A program made the position numbers and the translations under genes. DNA of 64,000 nucleotides from Nocardia inohanensis NBRC 100128. GTDB lineage: Bacteria > Actinomycetota > Actinomycetes > Mycobacteriales > Mycobacteriaceae. Position 1 is the stretch's first letter. Each line of letters begins with the position of its first letter. The notes under the pieces are model-generated. The model searched no databases, was not told the DNA's origin, and saw only the letters and a list, made by a program, of their open reading frames with translations. Shown here in pieces: positions 23,901 through 31,031 of this stretch. The stretch spans positions 248,001 to 312,000 of the forward strand of contig NZ_BDBK01000008.1 in NCBI RefSeq assembly GCF_001612945.1, in the 5' to 3' direction.

Positions 23901-24580
23901 TCAAAGCGATCGTGCTCGATATCGAAGGCACCACCAGCCCGACCAGTTCGGTGCGGGAGGAGCTGTACGGGTACACGCGCGACCGATTGCCGGGCTGGCT
24001 CGCCGAAAACCAGGGCGGAGCAGCCGATTCGATCATCGAGGCAACCCGCACCCAAGCCGAGCGCCCCGATGCCGACGCCGCCGAGGTCGCCGCAATCCTG
24101 ATCGGCTGGCTGAACTCGGACGTGAAGTCCGAACCGCTCAAGGCCGCCCAAGGCATCATCTGCGCCGAGGGTTTCCGCAACGGTTCTTTGTACGGCGAAT
24201 TCTTCCCGGATGTCGAACCGGTCCTGCGTGCTTGGCGTGACGCCGGAATCGAGCTCTACATCTACTCCTCGGGTTCGGTTCGCAACCAGAAGGATTGGTT
24301 CGCCTTCGCGCGCGGGGGAGACCTCTCGCCCCTGATCAGCGGTCACTTCGATCTCTCGACCGCAGGCCCGAAGCGCGAACCCTCCTCCTACGAGAAGATC
24401 GCCAGCGCGATCGGCGTACCGGCGGACAGCATCCTGTTCCTCTCCGACCACCCGGACGAAGTGGATGCCGCCGTAGCAGCCGGTTGGTCCGCGATCGGCG
24501 TGACGCGTCCGGGCGAACCCAATACCCCGCGCCCGCCGCACCGCTGGATCAGCGACTTCGCCGACATCGAATTCGACTGA
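23897..24580 (+). CDS. mtnC: Enolase-phosphatase E1
   Basis: 227-residue HAD-family enzyme that both enolises and dephosphorylates the diketo intermediate between MtnB and MtnD. The first HAD motif is VLDIEGTTSP (D8, E10), the form particular to E1 enzymes. The second is IYSSGSVRNQK, and the C-terminal acidic motif is ILFLSDHPDEVDAA. An ATGA overlap with mtnD implies coupled translation. Genes for MTA phosphorylase/nucleosidase or MTR kinase are not in the window and must be elsewhere. Confidence 0.95.
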   Translation: MIKAIVLDIEGTTSPTSSVREELYGYTRDRLPGWLAENQGGAADSIIEATRTQAERPDADAAEVAAILIGWLNSDVKSEPLKAAQGIICAEGFRNGSLYGEFFPDVEPVLRAWRDAGIELYIYSSGSVRNQKDWFAFARGGDLSPLISGHFDLSTAGPKREPSSYEKIASAIGVPADSILFLSDHPDEVDAAVAAGWSAIGVTRPGEPNTPRPPHRWISDFADIEFD

Positions 24581-24591
24581 GCGGGCCGGGC

Positions 24592-25485
24592 TTATCGGGC
24601 GCGGCTCGCGCGGATGGGGTCGTGGGTGTCGGTGAAGCGCAGGAACCGTGGGATCACCTGTTCCGGGTTCGCCCAGAACAGGTCATGGCCGACACCCGGG
24701 AAGATCTCGACCTCGGCTGACGGGATATGTTCGCGGGCACGGGCGGACACGATCTCGGGATCGTTGACGACGGTTTCCGCGCCGATGAGCACCAGGGTCG
24801 GGGCGGCGATGGCGGCCAGCTGAGCGTCGGTGAATGGGCGGTCCCACGGCAACGCCATGCGGAACTTCATGATGGTCATCGCGGCCGCGAACTCCTCCTC
24901 CGGGAGGTCGGCGCGGGGCATCAACCACTGGTTGAGCTTTCGCATCCGCTCGGGCGTCGGTCGCATGCCCGCTATCAGGAATTTGAACAGCAGGCTCCAG
25001 CGCGGCTTGCTGAAGGTCGCCCCGCTCGGTTCCAGCATGGTCAGGCTCGCCAACCGATCGGAGCGATACACCGCGATCGCACCGGCCAGCCACGCGCCCA
25101 AGGAGTTTCCGGCCAGGTGAACCCGATCCTCGCCGAGCCCGTCGAGCACCTCGCTCATCCACTTCGCGATGTCCTCCGCGTCACGTAATGGAGCCGTCTG
25201 CACGCAGCGCCCAGCCCACCCCATCACATCGGGGGTGTACACGACGTGGTCTCGTGCCAGATCCTCGATGAACCGCAGCCACACCTGACCGTTGCCGCCG
25301 ACGCCCGGCAACAACACGATCGGCGCGCCCTCCCCGTCTCCGGATCTGCGCACTCGTGTTGTCCCGAACGATGTTTCGACGTCCACGATGGTCGACGGCA
25401 CCGGCCATTTCGCGGCCATCGCGTCGTAAGCGCTCAGGAAGGCCGCCTCTGCTTCCTCGCTGGTGAATCGCCCGATCTTCGGCAT
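24592..25485 (-). CDS. Alpha/beta hydrolase
   Basis: 297-residue alpha/beta-hydrolase. The nucleophile is S128 in LAGNSLGAWLAG, the oxyanion region is LLPGVGGNGQVW, and the catalytic histidine is in FPGVGHDLFW. A cap domain lies between about 150 and 220. Substrate is unknown. The promoter region contains a perfect 23-bp palindrome. The MarR-PDZ gene lies directly upstream on the same strand, 95 bp away, and could be its regulator. Confidence 0.87.
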   Translation of the reverse strand: MPKIGRFTSEEAEAAFLSAYDAMAAKWPVPSTIVDVETSFGTTRVRRSGDGEGAPIVLLPGVGGNGQVWLRFIEDLARDHVVYTPDVMGWAGRCVQTAPLRDAEDIAKWMSEVLDGLGEDRVHLAGNSLGAWLAGAIAVYRSDRLASLTMLEPSGATFSKPRWSLLFKFLIAGMRPTPERMRKLNQWLMPRADLPEEEFAAAMTIMKFRMALPWDRPFTDAQLAAIAAPTLVLIGAETVVNDPEIVSARAREHIPSAEVEIFPGVGHDLFWANPEQVIPRFLRFTDTHDPIRASRAR

Positions 25486-25517
25486 CGCCCTCCCTCTCGT
25501 CAGTTTTTACGGTATGA

Positions 25518-25540
25518 ACGTATCATCTATGATGATACGT
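25518..25540. promoter_or_regulatory. Perfect 23-bp palindromic operator upstream of the hydrolase
   Basis: ACGTATCATC and GATGATACGT flank TAT, a perfect ten-base inverted repeat in an AT-rich stretch, 33 bp before the hydrolase start codon. This looks like an operator for a dimeric repressor. It is a different sequence from the palindrome upstream of the MarR-PDZ gene. Confidence 0.6.
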
Positions 25541-25580
25541 GTGTACCACTTATGAGATTCGGGGTTCACGGCCACGGCAT

Positions 25581-26486
25581 TCACACGTGATGGATTCCGG
25601 CCGTCGGATTCGATGTGCAGGACGTGCTGTCGCCGGGGTGGGGCGTCAGGTTCAGCGTTGCGTCACAACGGGTATCGACGCCACGGATCACTGTGACGGC
25701 CAGCTCGGTGCTTGTTGCCTCGCGACAGGCGGCGTACAGGGCTGCTATGGAACGCAATTCGTGGCCGCCCGCATTTATCAGGACGTCTCCGGTGGTGATG
25801 CCGGCTCGGTCCGCGCGGCCGCCCTTGTCGACGGCTTTGACCAGTAGGCCGGTGATCTCGGGCAGACCGACCGCACGGCGGGCGTCCATGGCGCGATGGG
25901 CGGATGCCAGCGTCATTCCCAGTCTGGGCAGTTCACCGGCCGCGACAGAACCTTCGTAGGAGACGAGCAGCTGCCGGAGCAGGTCCGCGAGCATTTCGCG
26001 TTGATCCGGGTTCAGGGCCGCCAGCATGCGATCCTCGCTGCTCACATGGGCGGGGGTCACCCGGTCCATGAGTTCATGGCCGGCTTCGGTGAGCGCGACC
26101 AGGGTGTTGCGGCGGTCCTTCGGGTCGGGGCGGCAGACCACGAAGCCCTGGGCGGCAAGACGATCCACGCGGGTGCTCATGGTGCCCGAGGTGAGGCCGA
26201 GTTCGCGCATCAAGCGGCGCTGCGGGACGCCGTTCGGATCGTCGAGTTGCCGCAGGGTCGCCAAGGCGACGTAATCCGGGCCGTTGAGGCCGAAGTCGGC
26301 GAAGGTCGACTCGATCTCGGCCTCGAGGGCGCGGCGGACCCGGCCCAGGCGCTGGACCACCGACAGCGGAGACAGGTCGAGTTCCGGTTGGATCCGACCC
26401 CACGCGTCGACGAAACGGTCGACCGAATCCTTCGGCCCCGCTGGCGGATTCGGTCTTTCGGCGGGGGAACGGTCAGCTCTGGACAT
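25581..26486 (-). CDS. MarR-family regulator fused to a C-terminal PDZ domain
   Basis: 301 residues. A MarR winged helix occupies about residues 45-175, with LNGPDYVALATLRQL, SGTMSTRVDRLAAQGFV and the wing DPKDRRNTLVALTEAG. From about residue 188 a PDZ-like domain follows, clearest in GLLVKAVDKGGRADRAGITTGDVLINAGGHELRS, with the turn and carboxylate-loop features seen in HtrA-type PDZ domains. PDZ domains bind C-terminal peptides or hydrophobic tails, so this regulator may sense a peptide or partner protein rather than a small phenol. No transmembrane segment is present. It is divergent from the SDR gene, with a palindrome between. Start at the ATG 26484-26486. Confidence 0.82.
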   Translation of the reverse strand: MSRADRSPAERPNPPAGPKDSVDRFVDAWGRIQPELDLSPLSVVQRLGRVRRALEAEIESTFADFGLNGPDYVALATLRQLDDPNGVPQRRLMRELGLTSGTMSTRVDRLAAQGFVVCRPDPKDRRNTLVALTEAGHELMDRVTPAHVSSEDRMLAALNPDQREMLADLLRQLLVSYEGSVAAGELPRLGMTLASAHRAMDARRAVGLPEITGLLVKAVDKGGRADRAGITTGDVLINAGGHELRSIAALYAACREATSTELAVTVIRGVDTRCDATLNLTPHPGDSTSCTSNPTAGIHHV

Positions 26487-26518
26487 GGACACACACAGAG
26501 CGTACCTTCTGGGCAATG

Positions 26519-26532
26519 GCTTTGGCCAAAGC
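26519..26532. promoter_or_regulatory. Candidate operator of the MarR-PDZ regulator
   Basis: GCTTTGGCCAAAGC is a perfect 14-bp palindrome in the 85-bp region between the divergent MarR-PDZ and SDR genes. Two AGCTA half-sites follow at 26530-26555. MarR proteins commonly bind such dyads and repress both genes. Confidence 0.55.
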
Positions 26533-26571
26533 TATCTCTAAAAGCTAACTCGCACAGAGGAGTCCGTCACC

Positions 26572-27372
26572 ATGGATATGCGATTGCGGGGCAAGCGTGC
26601 CCTGGTCACAGGTAGTACCAGCGGGATCGGGCGGGCCATTGCCTGCGGGCTGGCACGAGAAGGGGCGGCGGTCGTGGTGCACGGTCGCGACGCCGAGCGG
26701 GCGAAGGACACGGCGGAAGTCATTGTCGCCGAAAGGGGTAGAGCGGCTGTCGCGCTCGGGGATCTCGCGGACGATATGGCCGCCGCCGCGGTCGCCGAGC
26801 GGGCCTGGGATGCTTTCGGCGGCATAGACATCCTGGTCAACAATGCCGGCGGTCTGGGCACCGATGGCTGGGATGCGGCTACGGCCGCGGATTGGCTCGC
26901 GCTCTACGACAGCAATGTGGGGTCGGCGGTGCGGATGATCCGGGCGCTCTCCCCGGGTATGCGGGCGAACGGGTACGGCCGCATCATTCAGATCGGCAGC
27001 GCCGCCAATCCCAATCCGCTGCCCAACCGTGCCGCCTACAGTGCCGCCAAAGCGGCGCTGGCCAATCTCACCGTCAGCCTCGCCAAAGAGCTCGCGGGCA
27101 CCGGCGTCACCGCGAACACCATCAGCCCCGGGCCGACGCGGACCGATGGATTCCGGGAACTGGCAGCGCATTTCGCTGAGCAGCACGGGCTTCCGGATAT
27201 CGAATCAGCCACCCGCGTACTGTTGGAAGGCCCGCTGAACAGTCCTTCTCACCGGCTCACCGAACCCGAGGAGATCGCGGCCTTGGTGGCGTTCGTCGCC
27301 AGTCCGTTCGGTGCTTCCGTCAATGGCGCCAACCTGCGCATCGACGGCGGATTCACTCCCACTGTCAATTAG
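26572..27372 (+). CDS. Short-chain dehydrogenase/reductase
   Basis: 266-residue classical SDR. The NAD(P)-binding motif is TGSTSGIG (13-20), LVNNAGG stabilises the core, and the catalytic residues are in the serine of IIQIGSAANP and the YxxxK of AAYSAAKAAL. A basic residue in VVVHGRDAERAK suggests NADP preference. It is divergent from the MarR-PDZ regulator and starts behind GAGGAG, 12 bp before the DUF427 gene, with which it likely forms an operon. Substrate is unknown. Confidence 0.9.
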   Translation: MDMRLRGKRALVTGSTSGIGRAIACGLAREGAAVVVHGRDAERAKDTAEVIVAERGRAAVALGDLADDMAAAAVAERAWDAFGGIDILVNNAGGLGTDGWDAATAADWLALYDSNVGSAVRMIRALSPGMRANGYGRIIQIGSAANPNPLPNRAAYSAAKAALANLTVSLAKELAGTGVTANTISPGPTRTDGFRELAAHFAEQHGLPDIESATRVLLEGPLNSPSHRLTEPEEIAALVAFVASPFGASVNGANLRIDGGFTPTVN

Positions 27373-27383
27373 GAGAGGTAATC

Positions 27384-27755
27384 ATGACTGAACGTCCTGT
27401 GCTGCAACCGGGATCTGACCATCCGCTCGTGTTCGAGGCGAATCCCGGTCGGGTGACGGTTCGGGTGAACGGGCGCACCATTGCCGATACGAAGCGTGCT
27501 GTCACGGTGCGGGAGTCAAACTATCCTGCGGTGCAATATATTCCGATCGAGGACGTCGACCGGTCGCTGCTCGTGCCCAGTTCGACTACCAGCTACTGCC
27601 CGTACAAGGGGGACGCGTCGTATTACGGCGTATCGGTCGACGGGGAGCGGCGCGAGGATGTGGCGTGGGTTTATGAGCGGCCGCATCCGGCATCGGACCG
27701 GATCGCCGGCCATCTCGCGTTCTATGCCGACCGGGTCGACGAAATCAACGGCTAG
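27384..27755 (+). CDS. DUF427 protein
   Basis: 123 residues of the DUF427 family, a small beta-barrel-like domain. Its typical features are VRVNGRTIADTKRA, YIPIEDVDRSLLVPSS, SYCPYKGDASYY and VAWVYERPHPAS. Function of the family is not established. The single CPYKG cysteine is well conserved in such proteins. AGGAG lies before the ATG. Its stop codon shares a CTAG with the stop of the convergent oxidoreductase gene. Confidence 0.85.
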   Translation: MTERPVLQPGSDHPLVFEANPGRVTVRVNGRTIADTKRAVTVRESNYPAVQYIPIEDVDRSLLVPSSTTSYCPYKGDASYYGVSVDGERREDVAWVYERPHPASDRIAGHLAFYADRVDEING

Positions 27756-28747
27756 GGAACGATGATCAGTTTGCCGGCGGCGCGGTTGTCCTCCATGTAT
27801 CGATGGGCGGCGGCGATATCGGTCAATTCGAAGACGCGGTCGAGGTTGGGGCGGTAGGCACCGGTCTCGACCTGGTCGACGACTCGCTGTAAAGCGGCTG
27901 TGTCGCCTTTGCAGTTATCGCTGTGGAAGGCGGTGAGTTTGGTACCGGAGGGGATCATGGCGATCGGTTCGAAGTGGGGGATCAGCCAGCCGCTGAGCGA
28001 GCCTGACATGCAGACGGTTCCGCCGCGACGGACCAGGTGCAGGGAGTCCAGCACGGTGTCGGTGCCGATCAGATCCAGGATGTAGTCCGGTCCGTCGGGC
28101 CAGATCTCTTGCATGCGCACTGATAACGGCCGGCCGTCGTCAACGAGGACGTGAGCGACGCCCGCGGCGGATAGGGTGCCGGCCTTGGCCGGCTGGCGAG
28201 TCGTGGCGGCGATGTCGAAGCCGTAAGCGGCGGCGATGGTCGCGGCCGCTATGCCCACGGACGAAGTACCGCCGCGAATCAGTAACCGTCCTTTGCCATC
28301 CGGGGTGATGCCCGCGGCGTCCAACGCGCCCTGGGCGGTCAGGTAGGTCTCGGGGAGTGCCGCCAGGGTCTCCCACGGGAGGGCGGTGGTGATCGGCATC
28401 AGCAATGCGTTCGGGAGCAAGGCGTATTCGGCGTAGCCGCCGTCGAATTCGCGGCCCATCTCGCCCATGACCGCCGCCACGGTGGTGCCTTCGGGCAGGG
28501 CGGGGTCGGTCGAGACCGCGATGGTGCCCACGCATTCGATGCCGAGCACCCGGGGGAAACGCACGGACGGCGAATGGCCTTGACGGGTCCGCAGTTCCGA
28601 ACGGTTCAAGCCTGCGGCGCGTACCCGCACCAGGCTCCAGCCCGCACGAACCGCGGGGATCGGAAGCTCGCGGACCTCCAGTACCTCCGGGCCGCCCGCC
28701 CGGGTGCAGACCGCTGCTCGCATCGTCGTATTCAGGTTCTCGCGCAT
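27752..28747 (-). CDS. Quinone oxidoreductase-like zinc-independent MDR enzyme
   Basis: 331 residues of the medium-chain dehydrogenase/reductase superfamily. GLNRSELRTRQGHSPSVRFPRVLGIECVG matches the quinone-oxidoreductase group and lacks the zinc-binding cysteines of alcohol dehydrogenases. The NADPH-binding glycine motif is RGGTSSVGIAAATIAAAYG. It probably reduces a quinone or an enone. The start may be the ATG at 28747 or the one at 28723. It is divergent from an AraC gene that may regulate it, and ends in a four-base overlap with the DUF427 gene. Confidence 0.87.
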   Translation of the reverse strand: MRENLNTTMRAAVCTRAGGPEVLEVRELPIPAVRAGWSLVRVRAAGLNRSELRTRQGHSPSVRFPRVLGIECVGTIAVSTDPALPEGTTVAAVMGEMGREFDGGYAEYALLPNALLMPITTALPWETLAALPETYLTAQGALDAAGITPDGKGRLLIRGGTSSVGIAAATIAAAYGFDIAATTRQPAKAGTLSAAGVAHVLVDDGRPLSVRMQEIWPDGPDYILDLIGTDTVLDSLHLVRRGGTVCMSGSLSGWLIPHFEPIAMIPSGTKLTAFHSDNCKGDTAALQRVVDQVETGAYRPNLDRVFELTDIAAAHRYMEDNRAAGKLIIVP

Positions 28748-28802
28748 GGGATCTACTGTTGTCGAGGACCGATATGGCCGACTACCGATAGAAAGCCAAC
28801 TT

Positions 28803-29588
28803 ATGCCCGATAGCCGCCAACCTGATGAGGCCGGCCCGACATCCCGGCTGTGGCCGTCGGGTGGGATGCATCTGTGGCTGTCCGGGGGCACGAGTTCGGC
28901 GCATTCGCATGATCGCGGGCATCTGGTGTACGCGGCCCGGGGCGTGCTGTCGGTGCACACCGAATCCGGTACCTCGATCGTGCCCGCCGATCGTGTCGCT
29001 TGGACACCGGCCGGGTTCAGGCACTATCACCGGGCGCACGGTCACACCGATATGCGGATCGAGTTCCTTCCGCCCTCGCTGGCGCGGCTGGTGCCGGATC
29101 GGCCGGTCGTGTTCCTGGCCTCCGGCCTCGCCCGCGAAATCCTGCTCACGCTGACGGGACCACGCAATCTCGAGGCCGCGAGCGATCCGGACCGCGCCGC
29201 CCGGGCGCGCCTGCGCCGAGTCCTCGTCGATGAACTCCGCGAGACCCGTGAACAACCACTGCAACTGCCGGAACCGCGCGACGACCGATTACAGGCCCTC
29301 GCGCGATTGCTGTACGAAAACCCCGGCGACAGCACTCCTTTGGCGGACCTCGGGCAGCGAATCGGAGCCAGTACCCGCACCCTGAGCCGATTGCTCCACG
29401 ACGAACTCGGCATGACCTTCTACGAGTGGCGCACCCAGCTGCGCATCTATCACGCGCTCGTGCTGCTCGCGGACGGCCACGACACCACCCGGGTCGCGCA
29501 CGCCTGCGGATGGGCGAACCCCAGCGGCTTCATCGCGGCCTTCACCGCCGTCATCGGCACCACGCCTGGTCGCTACCGAACCGGCTGA
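28803..29588 (+). CDS. AraC-family regulator with cupin-like sensor domain
   Basis: 261 residues. The N-terminal half is cupin-like (HLWLSGGTSSAHSHDRGHLVYAARGVLSV, then TPAGFRHYHRAHGHTDM). The C-terminal half carries the two AraC helix-turn-helices, seen in LADLGQRIGASTRTLSRLLHDELG and RVAHACGWANPSGFIAAFTAVIGTTPGRYR. It is divergent from the quinone oxidoreductase gene with about 55 bp between, so the enzyme gene is the likely target. I use the ATG at 28803; an earlier in-frame ATG would overlap the divergent gene. Confidence 0.87.
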   Translation: MPDSRQPDEAGPTSRLWPSGGMHLWLSGGTSSAHSHDRGHLVYAARGVLSVHTESGTSIVPADRVAWTPAGFRHYHRAHGHTDMRIEFLPPSLARLVPDRPVVFLASGLAREILLTLTGPRNLEAASDPDRAARARLRRVLVDELRETREQPLQLPEPRDDRLQALARLLYENPGDSTPLADLGQRIGASTRTLSRLLHDELGMTFYEWRTQLRIYHALVLLADGHDTTRVAHACGWANPSGFIAAFTAVIGTTPGRYRTG

Positions 29589-29593
29589 AACAG

Positions 29594-29646
29594 CTGCGCG
29601 GCGGCGCCCGATCGCCCCGAGGGGTGACCGCGCGGCCGCCGCGCAG
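29594..29646. terminator. Long-stem terminator between AraC and cvnD
   Basis: CTGCGCGGCGGC and GCCGCCGCGCAG pair perfectly (12 bp) around a 29-base loop that can itself fold (CCCC/GGGG). It lies between convergent genes and could serve both. Confidence 0.72.
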
Positions 29647-29657
29647 TTGGGTGTCGC

Positions 29658-30248
29658 TCAGACGCGCGCGCCGCCGGCGGCCCGCTCGATGAGGTACTCC
29701 ACCAGCGTCATCAGCACGTTCTTGGCCGAACTGCGGTCCCGCGCATCGCAGAGCAGGATCGGGATGTGCTCGTCCAGGTCGAGTGCGTCGCGCACCTCGA
29801 CCGGGGTGTACATGGGCGCCCCGTCGAAGCAGTTGACCGCCACGGTGAAGGCGACGCCGCGGCGTTCGAAGAAGTCGATCGCGGCGAACGATCCTTCGAG
29901 GCGGCGGGTGTCGGCGAGGACCACCGCGCCGAGCGCGCCACGCGCCAATTCGTCCCAGAGGAACCAGAAGCGGTCCTGGCCGGGCGTACCGAAGAGGTAC
30001 AGGACCAGGTTCTGGTCGATGGTGATACGACCGAAATCCAGCGCGACGGTGGTGGTGGTTTTACCCTCCACGCCGCGCAGATCGTCCACGCCGGTGGACA
30101 TTTCGGTGATGAGTTCTTCGGTGCGCAGCGGAGTGATCTCACTGATCGCCGACACCATGGTCGTTTTGCCGACACCGAAACCGCCCGCGATGAGGATCTT
30201 CACCGAGGCGGCCAGGGGGCGCGCATTGTCAAAGTTTTCGGATGCCAT
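29658..30248 (-). CDS. cvnD: Conservon Ras-like GTPase (CvnD)
   Basis: 196-residue small GTPase. The P-loop is AGGFGVGKTT (21-30), the G3-like motif is in LYLFGTPGQDRFWF, and VNCFDG takes the place of NKxD. In Streptomyces, CvnA (kinase-like sensor), CvnB (roadblock), CvnC (DUF742) and CvnD assemble at the membrane in a way compared to eukaryotic G-protein signalling. This is the last gene of that operon. The ATG at 30246-30248 lies inside the end of cvnC. Confidence 0.92.
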   Translation of the reverse strand: MASENFDNARPLAASVKILIAGGFGVGKTTMVSAISEITPLRTEELITEMSTGVDDLRGVEGKTTTTVALDFGRITIDQNLVLYLFGTPGQDRFWFLWDELARGALGAVVLADTRRLEGSFAAIDFFERRGVAFTVAVNCFDGAPMYTPVEVRDALDLDEHIPILLCDARDRSSAKNVLMTLVEYLIERAAGGARV

Positions 30249-30609
30249 CGAGTACAGCTCGCAGAATGTTGAGGTCACCGGGCGCCGCCTCCGGGGAGAC
30301 GGGCGCGCGGAAGTTGAGGATATTGTCCGAGATGAGGTCCCCGACCAAGATTTTGGTCACCGCCAGCGGGAGCCGGATGGCGGCCGAAACCTCGGCCACC
30401 GACAGCGGCAGGCGGCACAACCGCACGATCTCCGCGTACTCCGGTTCGACACGCCGCAGCGGCGGGGCGGCGTTGGGAACCACCACCACCGTCAGCATGT
30501 CCAGATCGTGCCCCGCGCCCATGGTTCGGCCACCGGTCCGTGCGTAGGGGCGCACGAGCGGACCGGCCGCGTCATCGAACCACTGTTGTTCCCCCGGCCG
30601 CGGCATCAT
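30229..30609 (-). CDS. cvnC: Conservon DUF742 protein (CvnC)
   Basis: 126 residues of DUF742: VRPYARTGGRTMGAGHDLDMLTVV at the start and a winged-helix-like C-terminal half (LPLSVAEVSAAIRLPLAVTKILVGDLISDNIL). CvnC is thought to link the GTPase and roadblock parts of the complex. It starts with an ATGA overlap with cvnB and overlaps cvnD by 20 bp, so translation of the set is coupled. Confidence 0.92.
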   Translation of the reverse strand: MMPRPGEQQWFDDAAGPLVRPYARTGGRTMGAGHDLDMLTVVVVPNAAPPLRRVEPEYAEIVRLCRLPLSVAEVSAAIRLPLAVTKILVGDLISDNILNFRAPVSPEAAPGDLNILRAVLDGIRKL

Positions 30610-31031
30610 GACAATCGAGGGTTCCCTTGTCCGGCCAGGTTCTGGCGCGGTGTGGTGGACAGGTAGGTGCCGACCCGCTGCACGGTCAGGTTCATCTCGT
30701 AGGCGACCATGCCCAGATTGGCCTGCTCGGTGGCTTGCAGAGCCAGGCAGGCGTGACTGCCGGCGGCGGTCACGAACAGCACCGCCCGGTCGAGTTCGAT
30801 GACCGCCTGGCGCACGCCGCCGCCGTCGAACCGGGTGCCCGCGCTGCGCGCCAGACCGTAGAGGGTGGAGGACATGGCGCCGAAGTGTTCGGCGTCCTCC
30901 CGGCTCATGGCCGAGGAGCGGCCCAGCAGCAATCCGTCGGTGGAATGCACCACGGCGTGACGGACACCCGCGAGCCGATCCACCAGATCGTCGAGTAGCC
31001 AGTTGAGATCACCAGCGTTGGAGGTGGTCAC
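30606..31031 (-). CDS. cvnB: Conservon roadblock/LC7 protein (CvnB)
   Basis: 141 residues beginning at a GTG. It is a roadblock/LC7 domain (LNWLLDDLVDRLAGVRHAVVHSTDGLLLG through LGMVAYEMNLTVQRVG), which in bacteria works as a GTPase-activating or scaffolding partner of MglA-type GTPases. AGGAAGG lies upstream, and the gene overlaps the end of cvnA by 23 bp. It is very similar to the roadblock protein of the second conservon at 33648. Confidence 0.93.
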   Translation of the reverse strand: MTTSNAGDLNWLLDDLVDRLAGVRHAVVHSTDGLLLGRSSAMSREDAEHFGAMSSTLYGLARSAGTRFDGGGVRQAVIELDRAVLFVTAAGSHACLALQATEQANLGMVAYEMNLTVQRVGTYLSTTPRQNLAGQGNPRLS

